The notes: generated by a model from the sequence alone, not told the origin. Counted from the stretch's first letter, positions 46,298-56,305 are shown. The stretch is 64,000 nucleotides of DNA from an uncultured Gammaproteobacteria bacterium (GCA_947259485.1 CAMYLU010000014.1:1-64000); one strand, 5' to 3'. Program-made: numbers and translations.

Positions 46298-47022
46298 ATG
46301 GACACGCGATGTATGCCGAAGTAGAAAATCTGGACGAGAAGGACCAGATAGTTCGCCATGCATCGCTGGTCAAAAGAATTGCCTACCATTTGCTCAACCG
46401 GTTACCACCGACGGTGCAGATCGATGATCTTATCCAGGCCGGTATGGTTGGTTTGCTCGAAGCAGCCAGCAATTTCGACGCCGAGATGGGCGCCAGTTTC
46501 GAAACCTTTGCCGGAATTCGTATCCGCGGTTCGATGATCGACGAGATTCGCCGCTCGGACTGGACGCCACGCTCGGTACATCGCAAGTTTCGCTCGGTGT
46601 CCGAGGCGATTCGCAAAATTGAAAATGAAACCGGCGAGGATGCAAAAGACGCCGATGTTGCATCGGCGCTCGGGATTAGCCTCGGGGACTATCACCAGAT
46701 TCTAATCGATTCATCATCCTCGCGTATTTACAGTATCGATACGATGGAGGAAAACACGCAGGATTCAGCGATTCCGAGTTCGTCGGAGATTACGCCTGAA
46801 GAAGCCTTCAGCCAGTCCGAATATCAACAGCAACTGGCCGAGGCAGTTCGCCAATTACCGGAAAAAGAACAACTGGTCATGTCGCTGTACTACGACGATG
46901 AGCTTAATTTTCGCGAGATTGGTGAGATCCTCGATGTCACCGAATCCAGGATCTGCCAGTTGCATGGCCAGGCCCTGCTGCGGATTAAAGCACGCATGTC
47001 CGAGTGGAATGCGCATGAATAA
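46294..47022 (+). CDS. fliA: Flagellar sigma factor FliA (sigma-28)
   Basis: A 242-aa protein from the ATG at 46294 (SD AGGAAG), overlapping fleN. Region 2 is [26 protein letters not shown], followed by [21 protein letters not shown], and region 4 reads [25 protein letters not shown]. It directs late genes such as fliC, whose promoter at 19589 matches its consensus. Expected to be held by FlgM, which is not encoded in this window. Confidence 0.97.
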   Translation: MNGHAMYAEVENLDEKDQIVRHASLVKRIAYHLLNRLPPTVQIDDLIQAGMVGLLEAASNFDAEMGASFETFAGIRIRGSMIDEIRRSDWTPRSVHRKFRSVSEAIRKIENETGEDAKDADVASALGISLGDYHQILIDSSSSRIYSIDTMEENTQDSAIPSSSEITPEEAFSQSEYQQQLAEAVRQLPEKEQLVMSLYYDDELNFREIGEILDVTESRICQLHGQALLRIKARMSEWNAHE

Positions 47023-47404
47023 AGATATCAATATCCTGATTGTCGATGACTTTTCAGCCATGCGCGAGATTATCAGGAACTTGTTGCACGAACTTGGTTT
47101 CGACAATACCTCCGAGGCAGACGATGGACAGACCGCGTTACCGATGCTGAAGACAGGTAAATTCGATTTCCTGGTAACCGACTGGAGCATGCCCGACATG
47201 GATGGATTGGCGCTGCTCAAGACAGTGCGTGCCGACGAACAACTCAGTGATCTGCCGGTGTTAATGGTTACTGCCGAGGCCAAGCGTGAACAAATCGTTG
47301 ATGCTGCCGAGGCCGGCGTTAATGCCTATATTGTCAAGCCTTTCACCGCGGAGACGCTGAAAGAAAAAATCGACAGGATTTTTCAACCGACAGAAAAATC
47401 GTAA
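47015..47404 (+). CDS. cheY: Chemotaxis response regulator CheY
   Basis: A 129-aa single receiver from the ATG at 47015 (SD GAGTGG); an ATG six bases earlier is also possible. It has the acidic pair DD in [12 protein letters not shown], phospho-Asp in [10 protein letters not shown], Thr in MVTAEA and Lys in VKPF. This is the flagellar-cluster CheY that binds FliM. Its start lies inside the end of fliA. cheZ, cheA and cheB do not follow here. Confidence 0.94.
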   Translation: MNKDINILIVDDFSAMREIIRNLLHELGFDNTSEADDGQTALPMLKTGKFDFLVTDWSMPDMDGLALLKTVRADEQLSDLPVLMVTAEAKREQIVDAAEAGVNAYIVKPFTAETLKEKIDRIFQPTEKS

Positions 47405-47531
47405 ATCATTGAATTTTTTGAGATTAACTTTTTTGGAGAACGGTCGATAAGGATATATAAGGAGAAGGTGCGGGTTCGCGGTAGCAGAAAAGCTTGCGCG
47501 GTGCACTCGTACCAGGAGAAAGATTTGTAAA

Positions 47532-47684
47532 ATGTCCGACCCGCTAATCAAATCGGTGAACCAGACGCCACGGGTTCGCGATGCCCTCAACAAACCTGAG
47601 CCTCAAAAAAAGCAGAAACCCCGGCAGCAAAAGAAAAACCAGCAGCAAAAAGATTCGCAACGAATCATCGATACCTACGCCTGA
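47532..47684 (+). CDS. 50-aa basic, Gln/Lys-rich orphan protein
   Basis: An ORF with a good SD (AGGAGAAAG, about ten bases before the ATG). It begins SDPLIKSVNQTPRVRDAL, has a Lys/Gln/Pro-rich middle (KPEPQKKQKPRQQKKNQQQ) and ends RIIDTYA. I recognise no family. It lies downstream of cheY in the same direction, where cheZ stands in related clusters, but it is far too short to be CheZ. The ordered ends and the ribosome site support translation. Confidence 0.5.
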   Translation: MSDPLIKSVNQTPRVRDALNKPEPQKKQKPRQQKKNQQQKDSQRIIDTYA

Positions 47685-47753
47685 GTTCAGGATATCAACT
47701 ACCCCAACAGGGCAGGTTCCGGCATTGCCGATTGCGACACCGCCGGCCTGGTT

Positions 47754-48113
47754 TTAATGCGTCGTGGGAACCGTGTAAATTTCGTAATACTGCCTGGATA
47801 ACTTCCGGGCATCGTTGATTTGCCTGGCAGACATGTGCGATTCAATTCTCTTCAGCTTTAATAATGCCCTGCGCGAGTGTTGCGATGCCGATACCTTGCA
47901 CCAGGCGTAAGCCTTGATGTAATTCTGCGCAACGCCGGTACCGCGTGCATACATGCTGCCCAATCGGTGTTGTGCCCGGCGGTAACCTTTTTTTGCCGAC
48001 TGCGAGTACCATTGAAACGCGGATCTATAGTCGCGTGCTCTATTATCTTTTTCGAACATTTCGGCGAGTTCAAACTGGGTGATGCAGGTACGGTCTTCGG
48101 CATACATGACCAT
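47754..48113 (-). CDS. Sel1-repeat protein
   Basis: A 119-aa protein with a strong SD (AAGGAGG). It holds about two Sel1/TPR-like repeats (AFQWYSQSAKKGYRRAQHRLGSMYARGTGVAQNYIKAYAWCKVSAS in pieces). Such repeats mediate protein contacts. There is no signal peptide, so it is probably cytoplasmic. No functional partner is obvious; it faces the flagellar locus tail to tail. Confidence 0.8.
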   Translation of the reverse strand: MVMYAEDRTCITQFELAEMFEKDNRARDYRSAFQWYSQSAKKGYRRAQHRLGSMYARGTGVAQNYIKAYAWCKVSASQHSRRALLKLKRIESHMSARQINDARKLSRQYYEIYTVPTTH

Positions 48114-48250
48114 GATGATATTCCTCCTTGGATCTGTTTATTTTCGGCAGGAAATCGCACCCGAAAAGTTAATGCATGCCAGCACATAATTCTGTGATTG
48201 ACTTAACAAACTATCTTGACCATACCCTGAAAATTTTCTCAGCCCGCAAT

Positions 48251-49162
48251 TTACTTTAACGCGTGCCTTAATGCAGCTATGTGCTCCGGACCAAGACCGC
48301 AGCAACCCCCGACCATGCGCACGCCAGCGTCGACCCAGCCCTCAGCAACCTCCACAAGCGCGTCGGGTTTGATTATGTCGACAAACTGCCAGTTAGGCAT
48401 GGTGAAGTATCCGGATTCCGGGTACACGCCGATGGGACCATTCCAGTATTGCTTCAGGATGATGAGTGCCTCGTCTACATCGGGAACCGGCGTGTGCATG
48501 ATATTCATCATCATGGCCGGGTAAGCGGACAGCGCTTTGACAAGGTCTTCGAAATCGAGTGCTGCGTCGTCGAATACCGCCAAAGTCGGGCACCCCTGGT
48601 GCCGTCTTGCGCTCATGCCGATCCAGACAGGTGTATCGAATTCCAGCACCGCATCGATAGCGGCAATCGAGAATTCGATTTGCTCACACATTTCCAGCGC
48701 AATCAGGTCGACACCCGCTTCCACCAGGATTTCCGCTTGCTCCCGCGTCGAGCGACCCACGGCTTCGGGTTGGTGCCATTTGGGAACGTCGGTAGGCGCC
48801 CATTCACAAATTGATCCGGCTATGGCAACTGGAACCTGAGCTGCGTTGTCACGCGCCTGTTGCGCCAGCCTGACTGCCTTGAGATTGATGTCCCTGACGT
48901 AATCGCCCAGCCCGCCGGGCTCCAGCATATGGCGTGCGGCGGCAAAGGTATTGGTAATAATGACTTCGGCACCCGCGCTAATAAAAGCTTCATGGACCTG
49001 CAATATGGCGTCCGGGTGAGACATTACCGAGCGTCCGCTCCAGACCTTGTCATCCATCGGCACGCCTGATCTTTCGAGTTCAGTTCCCATGCCACCATCG
49101 ATGATCAACGGTGCACCGGCCCCGTTGACTCGATCCTCGAGCCAGGAGATATCAGCGTTCAT
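48251..49162 (-). CDS. Homocysteine S-methyltransferase family protein
   Basis: A 303-aa protein with the family beta-barrel pattern: IIDGGMGTELERSG, AGAEVIITNTFAA and the C-terminal zinc pair VGGCCGLGPEHIAAL (about residues 287-288). The third zinc ligand, a Cys normally in the motif (V/I)NC, is absent: the sequence reads MMNIMHTPVP. A nearby His could replace it, or the methyl acceptor may not be homocysteine. A stand-alone gene with no methionine genes nearby. Confidence 0.82.
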   Translation of the reverse strand: MNADISWLEDRVNGAGAPLIIDGGMGTELERSGVPMDDKVWSGRSVMSHPDAILQVHEAFISAGAEVIITNTFAAARHMLEPGGLGDYVRDINLKAVRLAQQARDNAAQVPVAIAGSICEWAPTDVPKWHQPEAVGRSTREQAEILVEAGVDLIALEMCEQIEFSIAAIDAVLEFDTPVWIGMSARRHQGCPTLAVFDDAALDFEDLVKALSAYPAMMMNIMHTPVPDVDEALIILKQYWNGPIGVYPESGYFTMPNWQFVDIIKPDALVEVAEGWVDAGVRMVGGCCGLGPEHIAALRHALK

Positions 49163-49287
49163 TGGCTGCTGTTTTCATGGTTGGATAAGATAACAGTATT
49201 GCCAGGTGAGTTTTATATTTAATTGCCCGGCGAGCTTTTGACTCGTGGAATAGGATGTTTCCCGAGGATTACCAGGTATGCTGCCGA

Positions 49288-49617
49288 TCAGGATTCGTCA
49301 TTCAGGTGCGGGATCTGGGCGCTCGCTTCAGAATGCATCTGGATATCATCCATGAATTCCTTGTGTTTACCGGATAACCGGTAGGCGAAAGTCAGAATTT
49401 CCGCAATCACCACATAGAGCGCTTCGGGCACATGATCGCCGAGGTCGATCTGGTCCAGCACCAGGGCCAGTTCATTATCTTTTTGAATCGGAATATTGGC
49501 TTCATGCGCCAGCCTTAATATCTGATTTGCAATTTCATCGTGACCTTTGGCAGTAACCAATGGCGCCTGTTTGCCATCGTATTCGAGCGCTATCGCAAAT
49601 TTCGGAAGCTTATTCAC
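49288..49617 (-). CDS. FlhB C-terminal-like protein (FhlB type)
   Basis: A 109-aa protein from a GTG at 49617, four bases after the FliK-like stop. It matches the part of FlhB after the NPTH cleavage site (AIALEYDGKQAPLVTAKGHDEIANQILRLAHEANIPI in pieces) and lacks membrane helices and the NPTH motif. Such stand-alone FlhB-CC proteins can partly replace FlhB function in some bacteria. The pairing with a FliK-like gene points to a role in export switching. Confidence 0.85.
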   Translation of the reverse strand: MNKLPKFAIALEYDGKQAPLVTAKGHDEIANQILRLAHEANIPIQKDNELALVLDQIDLGDHVPEALYVVIAEILTFAYRLSGKHKEFMDDIQMHSEASAQIPHLNDES

Positions 49618-49621
49618 GCTG

Positions 49622-51577
49622 TCAGGCCTCGATATCGATGAGTGACTCTGAATAACCTGTCCTCGCCGGGGGCGGGGTCTTGGCAGGAGCCCCGGGGAAG
49701 CTATGGAATTCACAGTTTGTGAAGCCGGCATTGAATAATTGTTGTTTCAATTCCGGTAGTGCCTGATCGATTAGATTTCGAGTCTGGTCCTGGTCCGAGT
49801 AAAAGCTTGCGGATAAGGCCTGATCCTCGAGAAACAGGTGACAGGCAATCGGTCCCAGGCCTTCAAATTCGAAACTTAATCGAATGTCCCAGCCATTATC
49901 GTTATCTTGCGATGATTGGCCGCGCTGCGAGAGGTCTATCTGAATCGGTTTGACTTCCTGCTTTTCCAGGAAAGGCAGCACCAGGCTTAGCGACAGGGGC
50001 TGCTGGGTTTCCTGCTGCAAGCCAAGCGAGGCACGTTGCAACAGGTTTTGCGACAGTGATTGCTCGACCAGTTTTATGCCGTCTCGAACGTACTGCTGCA
50101 GAATGTCCTGCGCATGGGTCTTGGCTTTGGGTGCGTCTTCGCCTGCGGCTACTTTGAGCTTGAGCTGAATTGTGTCGGTCAATTCGCGACTGAATGATGT
50201 CTCGCTGAGCAGCTTGTTTAACGATTTGACAGAGTCAATCGTTGGCGTCAAATTCACTTTTGCTTTTGGTCTGCGAATCAGGTTTGCAAATTCAAACCAC
50301 TGCTTTATCTGGTTGACGTTCATTTCGGCAAGACGCGGTACCCATTGAAGCAGCATTTGTAATGTGGTCGGGGTGCTGGCGGCGGCAGACGGTTTACCTG
50401 CCTGGGAAGTATTGCCCTGGGTCTGGGGCGATTGCGAAATGGTAACCGGTTGACGATCGGCGGCAATAACCCGGGGTTCGATGGTCGGCCTGCCGCTTTC
50501 TGCAGCAACAGCAGCGGGTTTTAACTTTTCGCCATTGGCGGCAATAGTACCTGAATTCACCTGGTCATTGATCGTTGCACCCTGGTTACTGGAATGGATA
50601 GCGGGGCGCGCTGCAGTTGTCTTTGAGATCGATTCCGAAACAACGGGTTTGACGACTGTAACGGGATCAACTGACTTGTTGCCTGATTTATTTATTTGTC
50701 GCAGCAGGGCATTTATCTGGCGACTATTCGCGGCCGGTGCGGTGTTCATTTCTGCCTGGGGTTTCTCTGACCCCGATATTGCGGTCGGCGATATTTTCGC
50801 TGGCTTGGTGACGATTGAACTGGCCGGAATTTCAGGTTTTGAAACTGCACGGGCCGCGTCTGCAATGGGCAAGGCTTGTCTCAAAGCCGTGTGTGTTACC
50901 GGTCGTGATTCTGTAAGTGCGCCTTCACCCCTGGCAGGATTCTGGGCGAGGTTAGTTACCGGCACGGTCTTCGTTGCGGGAACGATTACCGCCTTGTTTA
51001 CTAGGTTTAAGAGTTTAACCAGGCTCGCAGGACCTGGATCGGACTGGCGCGGTACCAATTGCTTGAGCAAGGCCTTGTAAATCATCTTTCGATCGACAGG
51101 GGTAATTTCTATGGTTGTTTTGGCATTGTTCTGCTTCAGGCTGATCAATTGATCCCGGGCGATGCCAGGTTGGCGTGGCAGGGTCAGGATTTGCTCGGCA
51201 AGCCTGATTTCGATGCGCTGGGCCACGATCCTGGTAACCACGGCAAGTACCGGCTGGTCAGTCGGGAGCGCACGACTCAAGCGCAGGTTTTGATCGCTAG
51301 TCAGTATCATTGGCCCCGTTTGTTTCGGGCTGGCCTTAAGCACCGGATTTTGTTCGCTGCCACCCAGGCGCAAGTTGAGTTGATCGCCAACCTTATAGTT
51401 CAATGAATTGGAGGTGAGGATGTCACCGAGACGGCTGCTTAACAGCAGCTTGTCCTGCAAAACCTTGATTACTTCGGCCTCGATCGTTCCAGCTGCTTTA
51501 AGCTGTGCCAACAAATCGCCGTTTTGGGGAACGGGGGGCCGGCTGGTTAGTGAATCGCTGAGACTTTTAATGTCCAT
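49622..51577 (-). CDS. Second FliK-like hook-length control protein
   Basis: A 651-aa protein. The N-terminal 200 residues are folded-looking (LLAQLKAAGTIEAEVIKVLQDKLLLSSRLGD), the middle (about 210-440) is an Ala/Pro/Thr/Lys linker, and the C-terminal 150 match the FliK switch domain (IQIDLSQRGQ, WDIRLSFEFEGLGPIACHLFLED, LPELKQQLFNAGFTNCEFHS). It is not a copy of the main fliK but a distant paralogue. It forms an operon with the FlhB-CC-like gene and is divergent from the GGDEF gene. It has a poor SD. Confidence 0.85.
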   Translation of the reverse strand: MDIKSLSDSLTSRPPVPQNGDLLAQLKAAGTIEAEVIKVLQDKLLLSSRLGDILTSNSLNYKVGDQLNLRLGGSEQNPVLKASPKQTGPMILTSDQNLRLSRALPTDQPVLAVVTRIVAQRIEIRLAEQILTLPRQPGIARDQLISLKQNNAKTTIEITPVDRKMIYKALLKQLVPRQSDPGPASLVKLLNLVNKAVIVPATKTVPVTNLAQNPARGEGALTESRPVTHTALRQALPIADAARAVSKPEIPASSIVTKPAKISPTAISGSEKPQAEMNTAPAANSRQINALLRQINKSGNKSVDPVTVVKPVVSESISKTTAARPAIHSSNQGATINDQVNSGTIAANGEKLKPAAVAAESGRPTIEPRVIAADRQPVTISQSPQTQGNTSQAGKPSAAASTPTTLQMLLQWVPRLAEMNVNQIKQWFEFANLIRRPKAKVNLTPTIDSVKSLNKLLSETSFSRELTDTIQLKLKVAAGEDAPKAKTHAQDILQQYVRDGIKLVEQSLSQNLLQRASLGLQQETQQPLSLSLVLPFLEKQEVKPIQIDLSQRGQSSQDNDNGWDIRLSFEFEGLGPIACHLFLEDQALSASFYSDQDQTRNLIDQALPELKQQLFNAGFTNCEFHSFPGAPAKTPPPARTGYSESLIDIEA

Positions 51578-51756
51578 ACTGGCAATTTTTTTCCACCCCG
51601 GGTATCAAGCTGCCGTTTGATCGGTTGACATCGGACCCAAAATGCCGGAATCGGCACCGGAACTCTTGGGGAAGCGTTATAAATACGCCATCTGGATCAG
51701 TATTCGGCCGTTCTGGTAAGTTCTTGAGGCAGTTTCACAGCGGAATTTTCCGTTTT

Positions 51757-51783
51757 GTCAGTAAAATTCGACAAAAAATTGCC
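51757..51783 (+). promoter_or_regulatory. FleQ-box-like cluster upstream of the GGDEF gene
   Basis: GTCAGTAAAATTCGAC (51757-51772) is a GTCA...GAC dyad two bases longer than the FleQ box. The overlapping GACAAAAAATTGCC (51770-51783) matches 10 of 13 fixed FleQ positions. They lie about 65-90 bp upstream of the sigma-54 element, a normal enhancer distance. Confidence 0.4.
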
Positions 51784-51845
51784 ATTTTTTGATACTCAAA
51801 CCAACTAAATCTTCTAAGTGTTTGAATTATATATAGTTTGTAGAT

Positions 51846-51861
51846 TGGCACGCATTTAGCA
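51846..51861 (+). promoter_or_regulatory. Sigma-54 promoter of the GGDEF gene
   Basis: TGGCACG-CATT-TAGCA has a perfect -24 element and one mismatch in the -12 element, with exact spacing. The predicted start is about 51872, a 34-nt leader before the ATG at 51906. Confidence 0.75.
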
Positions 51862-51905
51862 TGTAATTACCCATATGAAGCAGTTAAGACATGTGGGAGC
51901 AATCC

Positions 51906-52835
<930 letters not shown>

Positions 52836-52974
52836 AAATCTGCCAATCCTGACCAGGTTTCGAATAAAGCCGAGAATAAGAACTATATTCAGGTTACGGT
52901 GCGCTTACCGATCCCGAGTTTCACCTTAAATTTCACCCGGAAAGTCGCCAGAATTAGAGAGGCGGGACTATTCA

Positions 52975-53337
52975 ATGGCTATGATACTGGCAGTGGACGA
53001 TTCTTCCACGATGAGGCAAATGCTATCCATCACGCTGCAAAATGCAGGTCACCAGGTGATCCAGGCCGAGGATGGGATGGTTGCCCTCGATATTGCCCGT
53101 GAGCACAAATTTGACCTGGTCATTACCGATGTTCGTATGCCAAATATGGATGGCATCACGCTGGTTTCAGAATTGCGCAAGTTACCCGGGTTTGAAGCAA
53201 CACCACTGCTGGTGCTGACCACGGAATCAGCTGCCAGTAAGAAGCAGTCAGGCAAGGCGGCAGGTGCGACCGGTTGGATCGTCAAGCCCTTCAACAAGGC
53301 GCAGTTGTTAAAGGTGATAACAACCGCGCTGAATTGA
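52975..53337 (+). CDS. Single-domain CheY-like response regulator
   Basis: A 120-aa receiver with intact acidic pair (LAVDDSSTMRQ), phospho-Asp (ITDVRMPNMDG), Thr (VLTTESA) and Lys (WIVKPFN). It resembles CheY proteins of chemotaxis-like arrays more than the flagellar CheY at 47015. SD GAGGCGGG. It is 139 bp after the GGDEF gene and 259 bp before the STAS gene. No kinase is nearby. Confidence 0.92.
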   Translation: MAMILAVDDSSTMRQMLSITLQNAGHQVIQAEDGMVALDIAREHKFDLVITDVRMPNMDGITLVSELRKLPGFEATPLLVLTTESAASKKQSGKAAGATGWIVKPFNKAQLLKVITTALN

Positions 53338-53596
53338 GCCCCGACTCGCTTCGATCGAATTAAACCTATGCTGAACTAAATGCATGGCAGATCTTTGAAA
53401 ATCTTGGTTAGAGTCTGAATATGGTCTATAAAATATGATTGTTGATGAACCAGCTGCAGGTCTACCAGCGTCGTCTGTCAGGGTAGCGTTCGTATTTTCG
53501 ATAACGCAGATCAAACGATCTCAATTCTCGCTGGACCTTGGCTGCATTGAAATGGTTTAATCACCGCGGGCTTGAATTAGGAAAGAGGTAACAGCA

Positions 53597-53899
53597 ATGG
53601 GTATAAATATGACGGTTTCCGATGACGATGGCAAAGTAACTATCGCAGTAACCGGCAAATTCGATTTTCAACTTTACGACGAGTTTCGTGCCTCCTATGC
53701 CGATACCGCGGGTAATGGTACCGCGTATGTGATAGATTTATCTGATACCGAATACCTGGATAGTTCAGCACTCGGTATGTTGTTATTGCTGCGCGAACAT
53801 GCGGGTGGAGAATCGTCAAGTATCGAAATAACTCAAGCCTCCCCTGAAGTGCGCAAAATTCTCGATGTTGCGAATTTCGGAAAACTATTCAAACTTTAA
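53597..53899 (+). CDS. STAS-domain anti-anti-sigma-like protein
   Basis: A 100-aa STAS domain. The switch motif IDLSDTEYLDSSALGMLL carries the conserved phosphorylatable Ser (S56 or S57). SD GGAAAGAGG. In bacteria such proteins bind an anti-sigma kinase or, as HsbA of Pseudomonas, steer between FlgM and a diguanylate cyclase. No kinase or phosphatase partner is in this window. It is followed after 11 bp by the PilZ gene, probably one operon. Confidence 0.9.
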   Translation: MGINMTVSDDDGKVTIAVTGKFDFQLYDEFRASYADTAGNGTAYVIDLSDTEYLDSSALGMLLLLREHAGGESSSIEITQASPEVRKILDVANFGKLFKL

Positions 53900-53910
53900 A
53901 GGACTCGTGA

Positions 53911-54204
53911 ATGATCGACTACGCTGAAAAACGGGACTTTCTGCGCATGCCTATCGATTGCGAGTTGAGTTTTTCGAAGGCCGGCAGCTCCAGGCAGTAC
54001 CAGGGCAGCGTCATCAATCTCAGCAGCAAGGGAATCCTGTTTACCTCCAATGAAAAGTTTGATGAAGGAACTCAACTGGATATCGTTTTAACGCCCAGCA
54101 ACTCGGCCACGGCGCCCATAGAGGCAGCGGGGATTGTTACCCGCGTTGGCGGTAACGACGTATTGTTCGAGATCGCCTGCACAATCGGGGTAATTAAAAG
54201 CTAG
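53911..54204 (+). CDS. PilZ-domain c-di-GMP receptor
   Basis: A 97-aa protein that is just a PilZ domain. The c-di-GMP motifs are intact: RxxxR (R8 to R12, RDFLR) and the (D/N)xSxxG loop (NLSSKG). The sequence continues [16 protein letters not shown]. It probably reads the c-di-GMP made by proteins such as the GGDEF enzyme upstream. Its stop shares the CTAG tetranucleotide with the stop of ispG on the other strand. Confidence 0.9.
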   Translation: MIDYAEKRDFLRMPIDCELSFSKAGSSRQYQGSVINLSSKGILFTSNEKFDEGTQLDIVLTPSNSATAPIEAAGIVTRVGGNDVLFEIACTIGVIKS

Positions 54205-55415
54205 TCTACGCTGTAATGTGATTCGACATAGTTTTTTACCAGATCAATAAACTCCCCGGCAATATTATCCCCTTTAAGGGTAACGGTTTTTCGACCATCT
54301 TCGTAAACCGGCGCAACCGGTTGTTCCCCGGTGCCGGGCAGGCTGATACCGATGTTGGCGTGCTTGCTTTCACCCGGACCATTAACCACACATCCCATGA
54401 CGGCAACCTGCATTGACTCCACCCCCGGAAACTTGTGTTTCCAGTCGGGCATCGACTGGTCGAGTTCCTGCTGAATCTGTTTGGCTAGCACCTGGAAGTA
54501 CTCACTGGTGGTACGACCACAACCCGGGCAGGCGGTTACACTCGGAGTAAACGAACGCAAACCCAGTGACTGTAATACCTGTTGAGCCACTTTGACTTCG
54601 CGTTCACGGGTTGCGCCGGGCTCGGGTGTCAGCGAGACGCGAATCGTATCGCCAATGCCCTGGTTTAGCAGAATCGCCAGCGCCGCACTCGACGCGATGA
54701 CACCCGGATCACCCATGCCGGCCTCGGTCAGACCGAGGTGCAGCGCATATTGACAGCGCTGCGCCAGGGTTTGATAGACGTCGATAAGATCCGGTACGCG
54801 GCTCATTTTGCAGCTGATAACGATGTGATCGGCCGGGAGGCCGATCTCCTCGGCAAAAGCCGCGCTACCAAGCGCGGACTCGATGACTGCCTGGCGGTTG
54901 ATCATTGTCAGTGACAGCGGGTCGGCCAGGTTGGCATTACGGGTTAGCATATTTGCCAGCAGGTTCTGATCGAGGCTACCCCAGTTAACCCCGATCCGAA
55001 CCGGCTTGTCGTAGCGACAGGCGATTTCAATCATCTCACTGAATTGCTTGTCGCGTTTCTTGCCATGCCCGACATTGCCCGGGTTGATACGGTACTTGGC
55101 AAGCGCGCGTGCGCAGGCGTCATGCTGGCTGAGCAGTTTATGGCCATTGAAGTGAAAGTCACCGATAACGGGTACCCGGCAATCCTCGGCATCCAGCTGA
55201 TCAATAATATGCGGTACGGCGCGCGCCGCTTCATCGTTATTAACGGTTATTCGTACCAGTTCCGATCCGCTTTCATGTAACAGCTTGACCTGCGCTACCG
55301 TCGCGGTGATATCGGCGGTATCGGTATTCGTCATCGATTGCACCACGATCGGTGCGTCGCCGCCAATGAAGACGCCGGAAACGTTGACATTATGCCTGGT
55401 GCTGCCTGGACTCAT
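54201..55415 (-). CDS. ispG: 4-hydroxy-3-methylbut-2-enyl diphosphate synthase IspG
   Basis: A 404-aa protein, typical length. It makes HMBPP from MEcPP in the non-mevalonate isoprenoid pathway using a [4Fe-4S] cluster. The cluster cysteines are in ACPGCGRTT and [11 protein letters not shown]. Also visible are [11 protein letters not shown], and [14 protein letters not shown]. It overlaps the PilZ stop tail to tail. It stands alone here rather than next to hisS or rodZ as in E. coli. Confidence 0.98.
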   Translation of the reverse strand: MSPGSTRHNVNVSGVFIGGDAPIVVQSMTNTDTADITATVAQVKLLHESGSELVRITVNNDEAARAVPHIIDQLDAEDCRVPVIGDFHFNGHKLLSQHDACARALAKYRINPGNVGHGKKRDKQFSEMIEIACRYDKPVRIGVNWGSLDQNLLANMLTRNANLADPLSLTMINRQAVIESALGSAAFAEEIGLPADHIVISCKMSRVPDLIDVYQTLAQRCQYALHLGLTEAGMGDPGVIASSAALAILLNQGIGDTIRVSLTPEPGATREREVKVAQQVLQSLGLRSFTPSVTACPGCGRTTSEYFQVLAKQIQQELDQSMPDWKHKFPGVESMQVAVMGCVVNGPGESKHANIGISLPGTGEQPVAPVYEDGRKTVTLKGDNIAGEFIDLVKNYVESHYSVD

Positions 55416-55612
55416 GAAAGATTGTCTGCGATTTGAAGGTTGTTAATAGTAAAGAACATTGCTCGACAGTGAAAGAATTATGCCCACCTGTTGTGAATCC
55501 GCTAAGCGAAATCAATTCGAGGGCTTTTGTCACTTTTAGCTGGCTGCCACATCTAAGTTTCGTAACGGCAGCAAAACATTTAGAATTCCAGCCTGTTTTG
55601 ACTGGAACTGCC

Positions 55613-56305
55613 GTGCTTAACCAGGTAACCGTAATTGCCTTTGACCTTGACGATACCCTCTGGCCGTGCATGCCGACGATACGTCGTGCCGAGGAAACGC
55701 TTTACCAATGGCTGCAGCAACACTATCCGCGCATCACCGAGCAACTTGATCCGGAAAAAATGGTCGAGTATCGTCGTGAATTTAGCGCGCGCTCGCAGCA
55801 CTACGCGGTAGATATGACCGCGATGCGTTGCGATTTCCTCGAACACCTGGGTGAAATCCATGATTACGACGGCGAACAGGTTTCCAAGCAGGGGTTTGAT
55901 ATTTTTTTCGAGGCGCGCCAGCAGGTCGATTTTTACGACGACGTTTTACCCTGTCTGCATCGACTCAAGCAGAAATTCCGTCTTGGTTCCATCACCAACG
56001 GTAATGCCAGTGTCCCACATGTTGGACTCGGTGAATTGATCGAGCATGCGGTCAGTGCTTCGGACCTGATGGTGGCGAAACCGGATCGCTTGATCTACCA
56101 GCATTTAGCCGAGCGTTTCGAGGTCTCCCCGGATGAAATTGTCTATGTTGGCGATCACCCGGTTTACGATGTAGTTGGAGCCCTTGAAGCCGGTTATCAC
56201 GCGGTCTGGGTCAACCGCGAAAACCTCCCGTGGCCGCATCATTCACCCGCACCCGATTACGAAATAGCAGATTTGCACCAGCTTGAGGCATTGCTCAGTG
56301 ATTAA
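55613..56305 (+). CDS. HAD-superfamily phosphatase, YigB-like
   Basis: About 230 aa from a GTG at 55613; the frame is open to 55433 but the extra 60 residues look non-coding. HAD motifs: I FDLDDTLWP, II SITNGNA, III KPDRLIYQ, IV VGDHPVYDVVGA. The pattern is close to YigB, a phosphatase that acts on a riboflavin intermediate and FMN. The true substrate is not certain. It is divergent from ispG and overlaps the tesA stop tail to tail by 11 bp. Confidence 0.85.
   Translation: MLNQVTVIAFDLDDTLWPCMPTIRRAEETLYQWLQQHYPRITEQLDPEKMVEYRREFSARSQHYAVDMTAMRCDFLEHLGEIHDYDGEQVSKQGFDIFFEARQQVDFYDDVLPCLHRLKQKFRLGSITNGNASVPHVGLGELIEHAVSASDLMVAKPDRLIYQHLAERFEVSPDEIVYVGDHPVYDVVGALEAGYHAVWVNRENLPWPHHSPAPDYEIADLHQLEALLSD

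Larger units (their letters stand above)
51578..51905. other. 328-bp divergent control region
   Basis: A non-coding gap between the FliK-like/FhlB pair (minus) and the GGDEF gene (plus). It holds FleQ-box-like sequence (51757-51783) and a sigma-54 promoter reading right (51846-51861). No clear promoter for the minus-strand pair was found. Confidence 0.65.

Noticed and set aside
50481-51080. 199-aa plus-strand ORF opposite the FliK-like gene
   Set aside because: Antisense of the repetitive linker of the FliK-like gene; no SD and no recognisable protein.
52930-52960. Sigma-28-like TAAATTTC...GCCAGAAT before the lone CheY gene
   Set aside because: The spacer is 12 rather than 11 and the -10 is poor, unlike the near-perfect fliC promoter.
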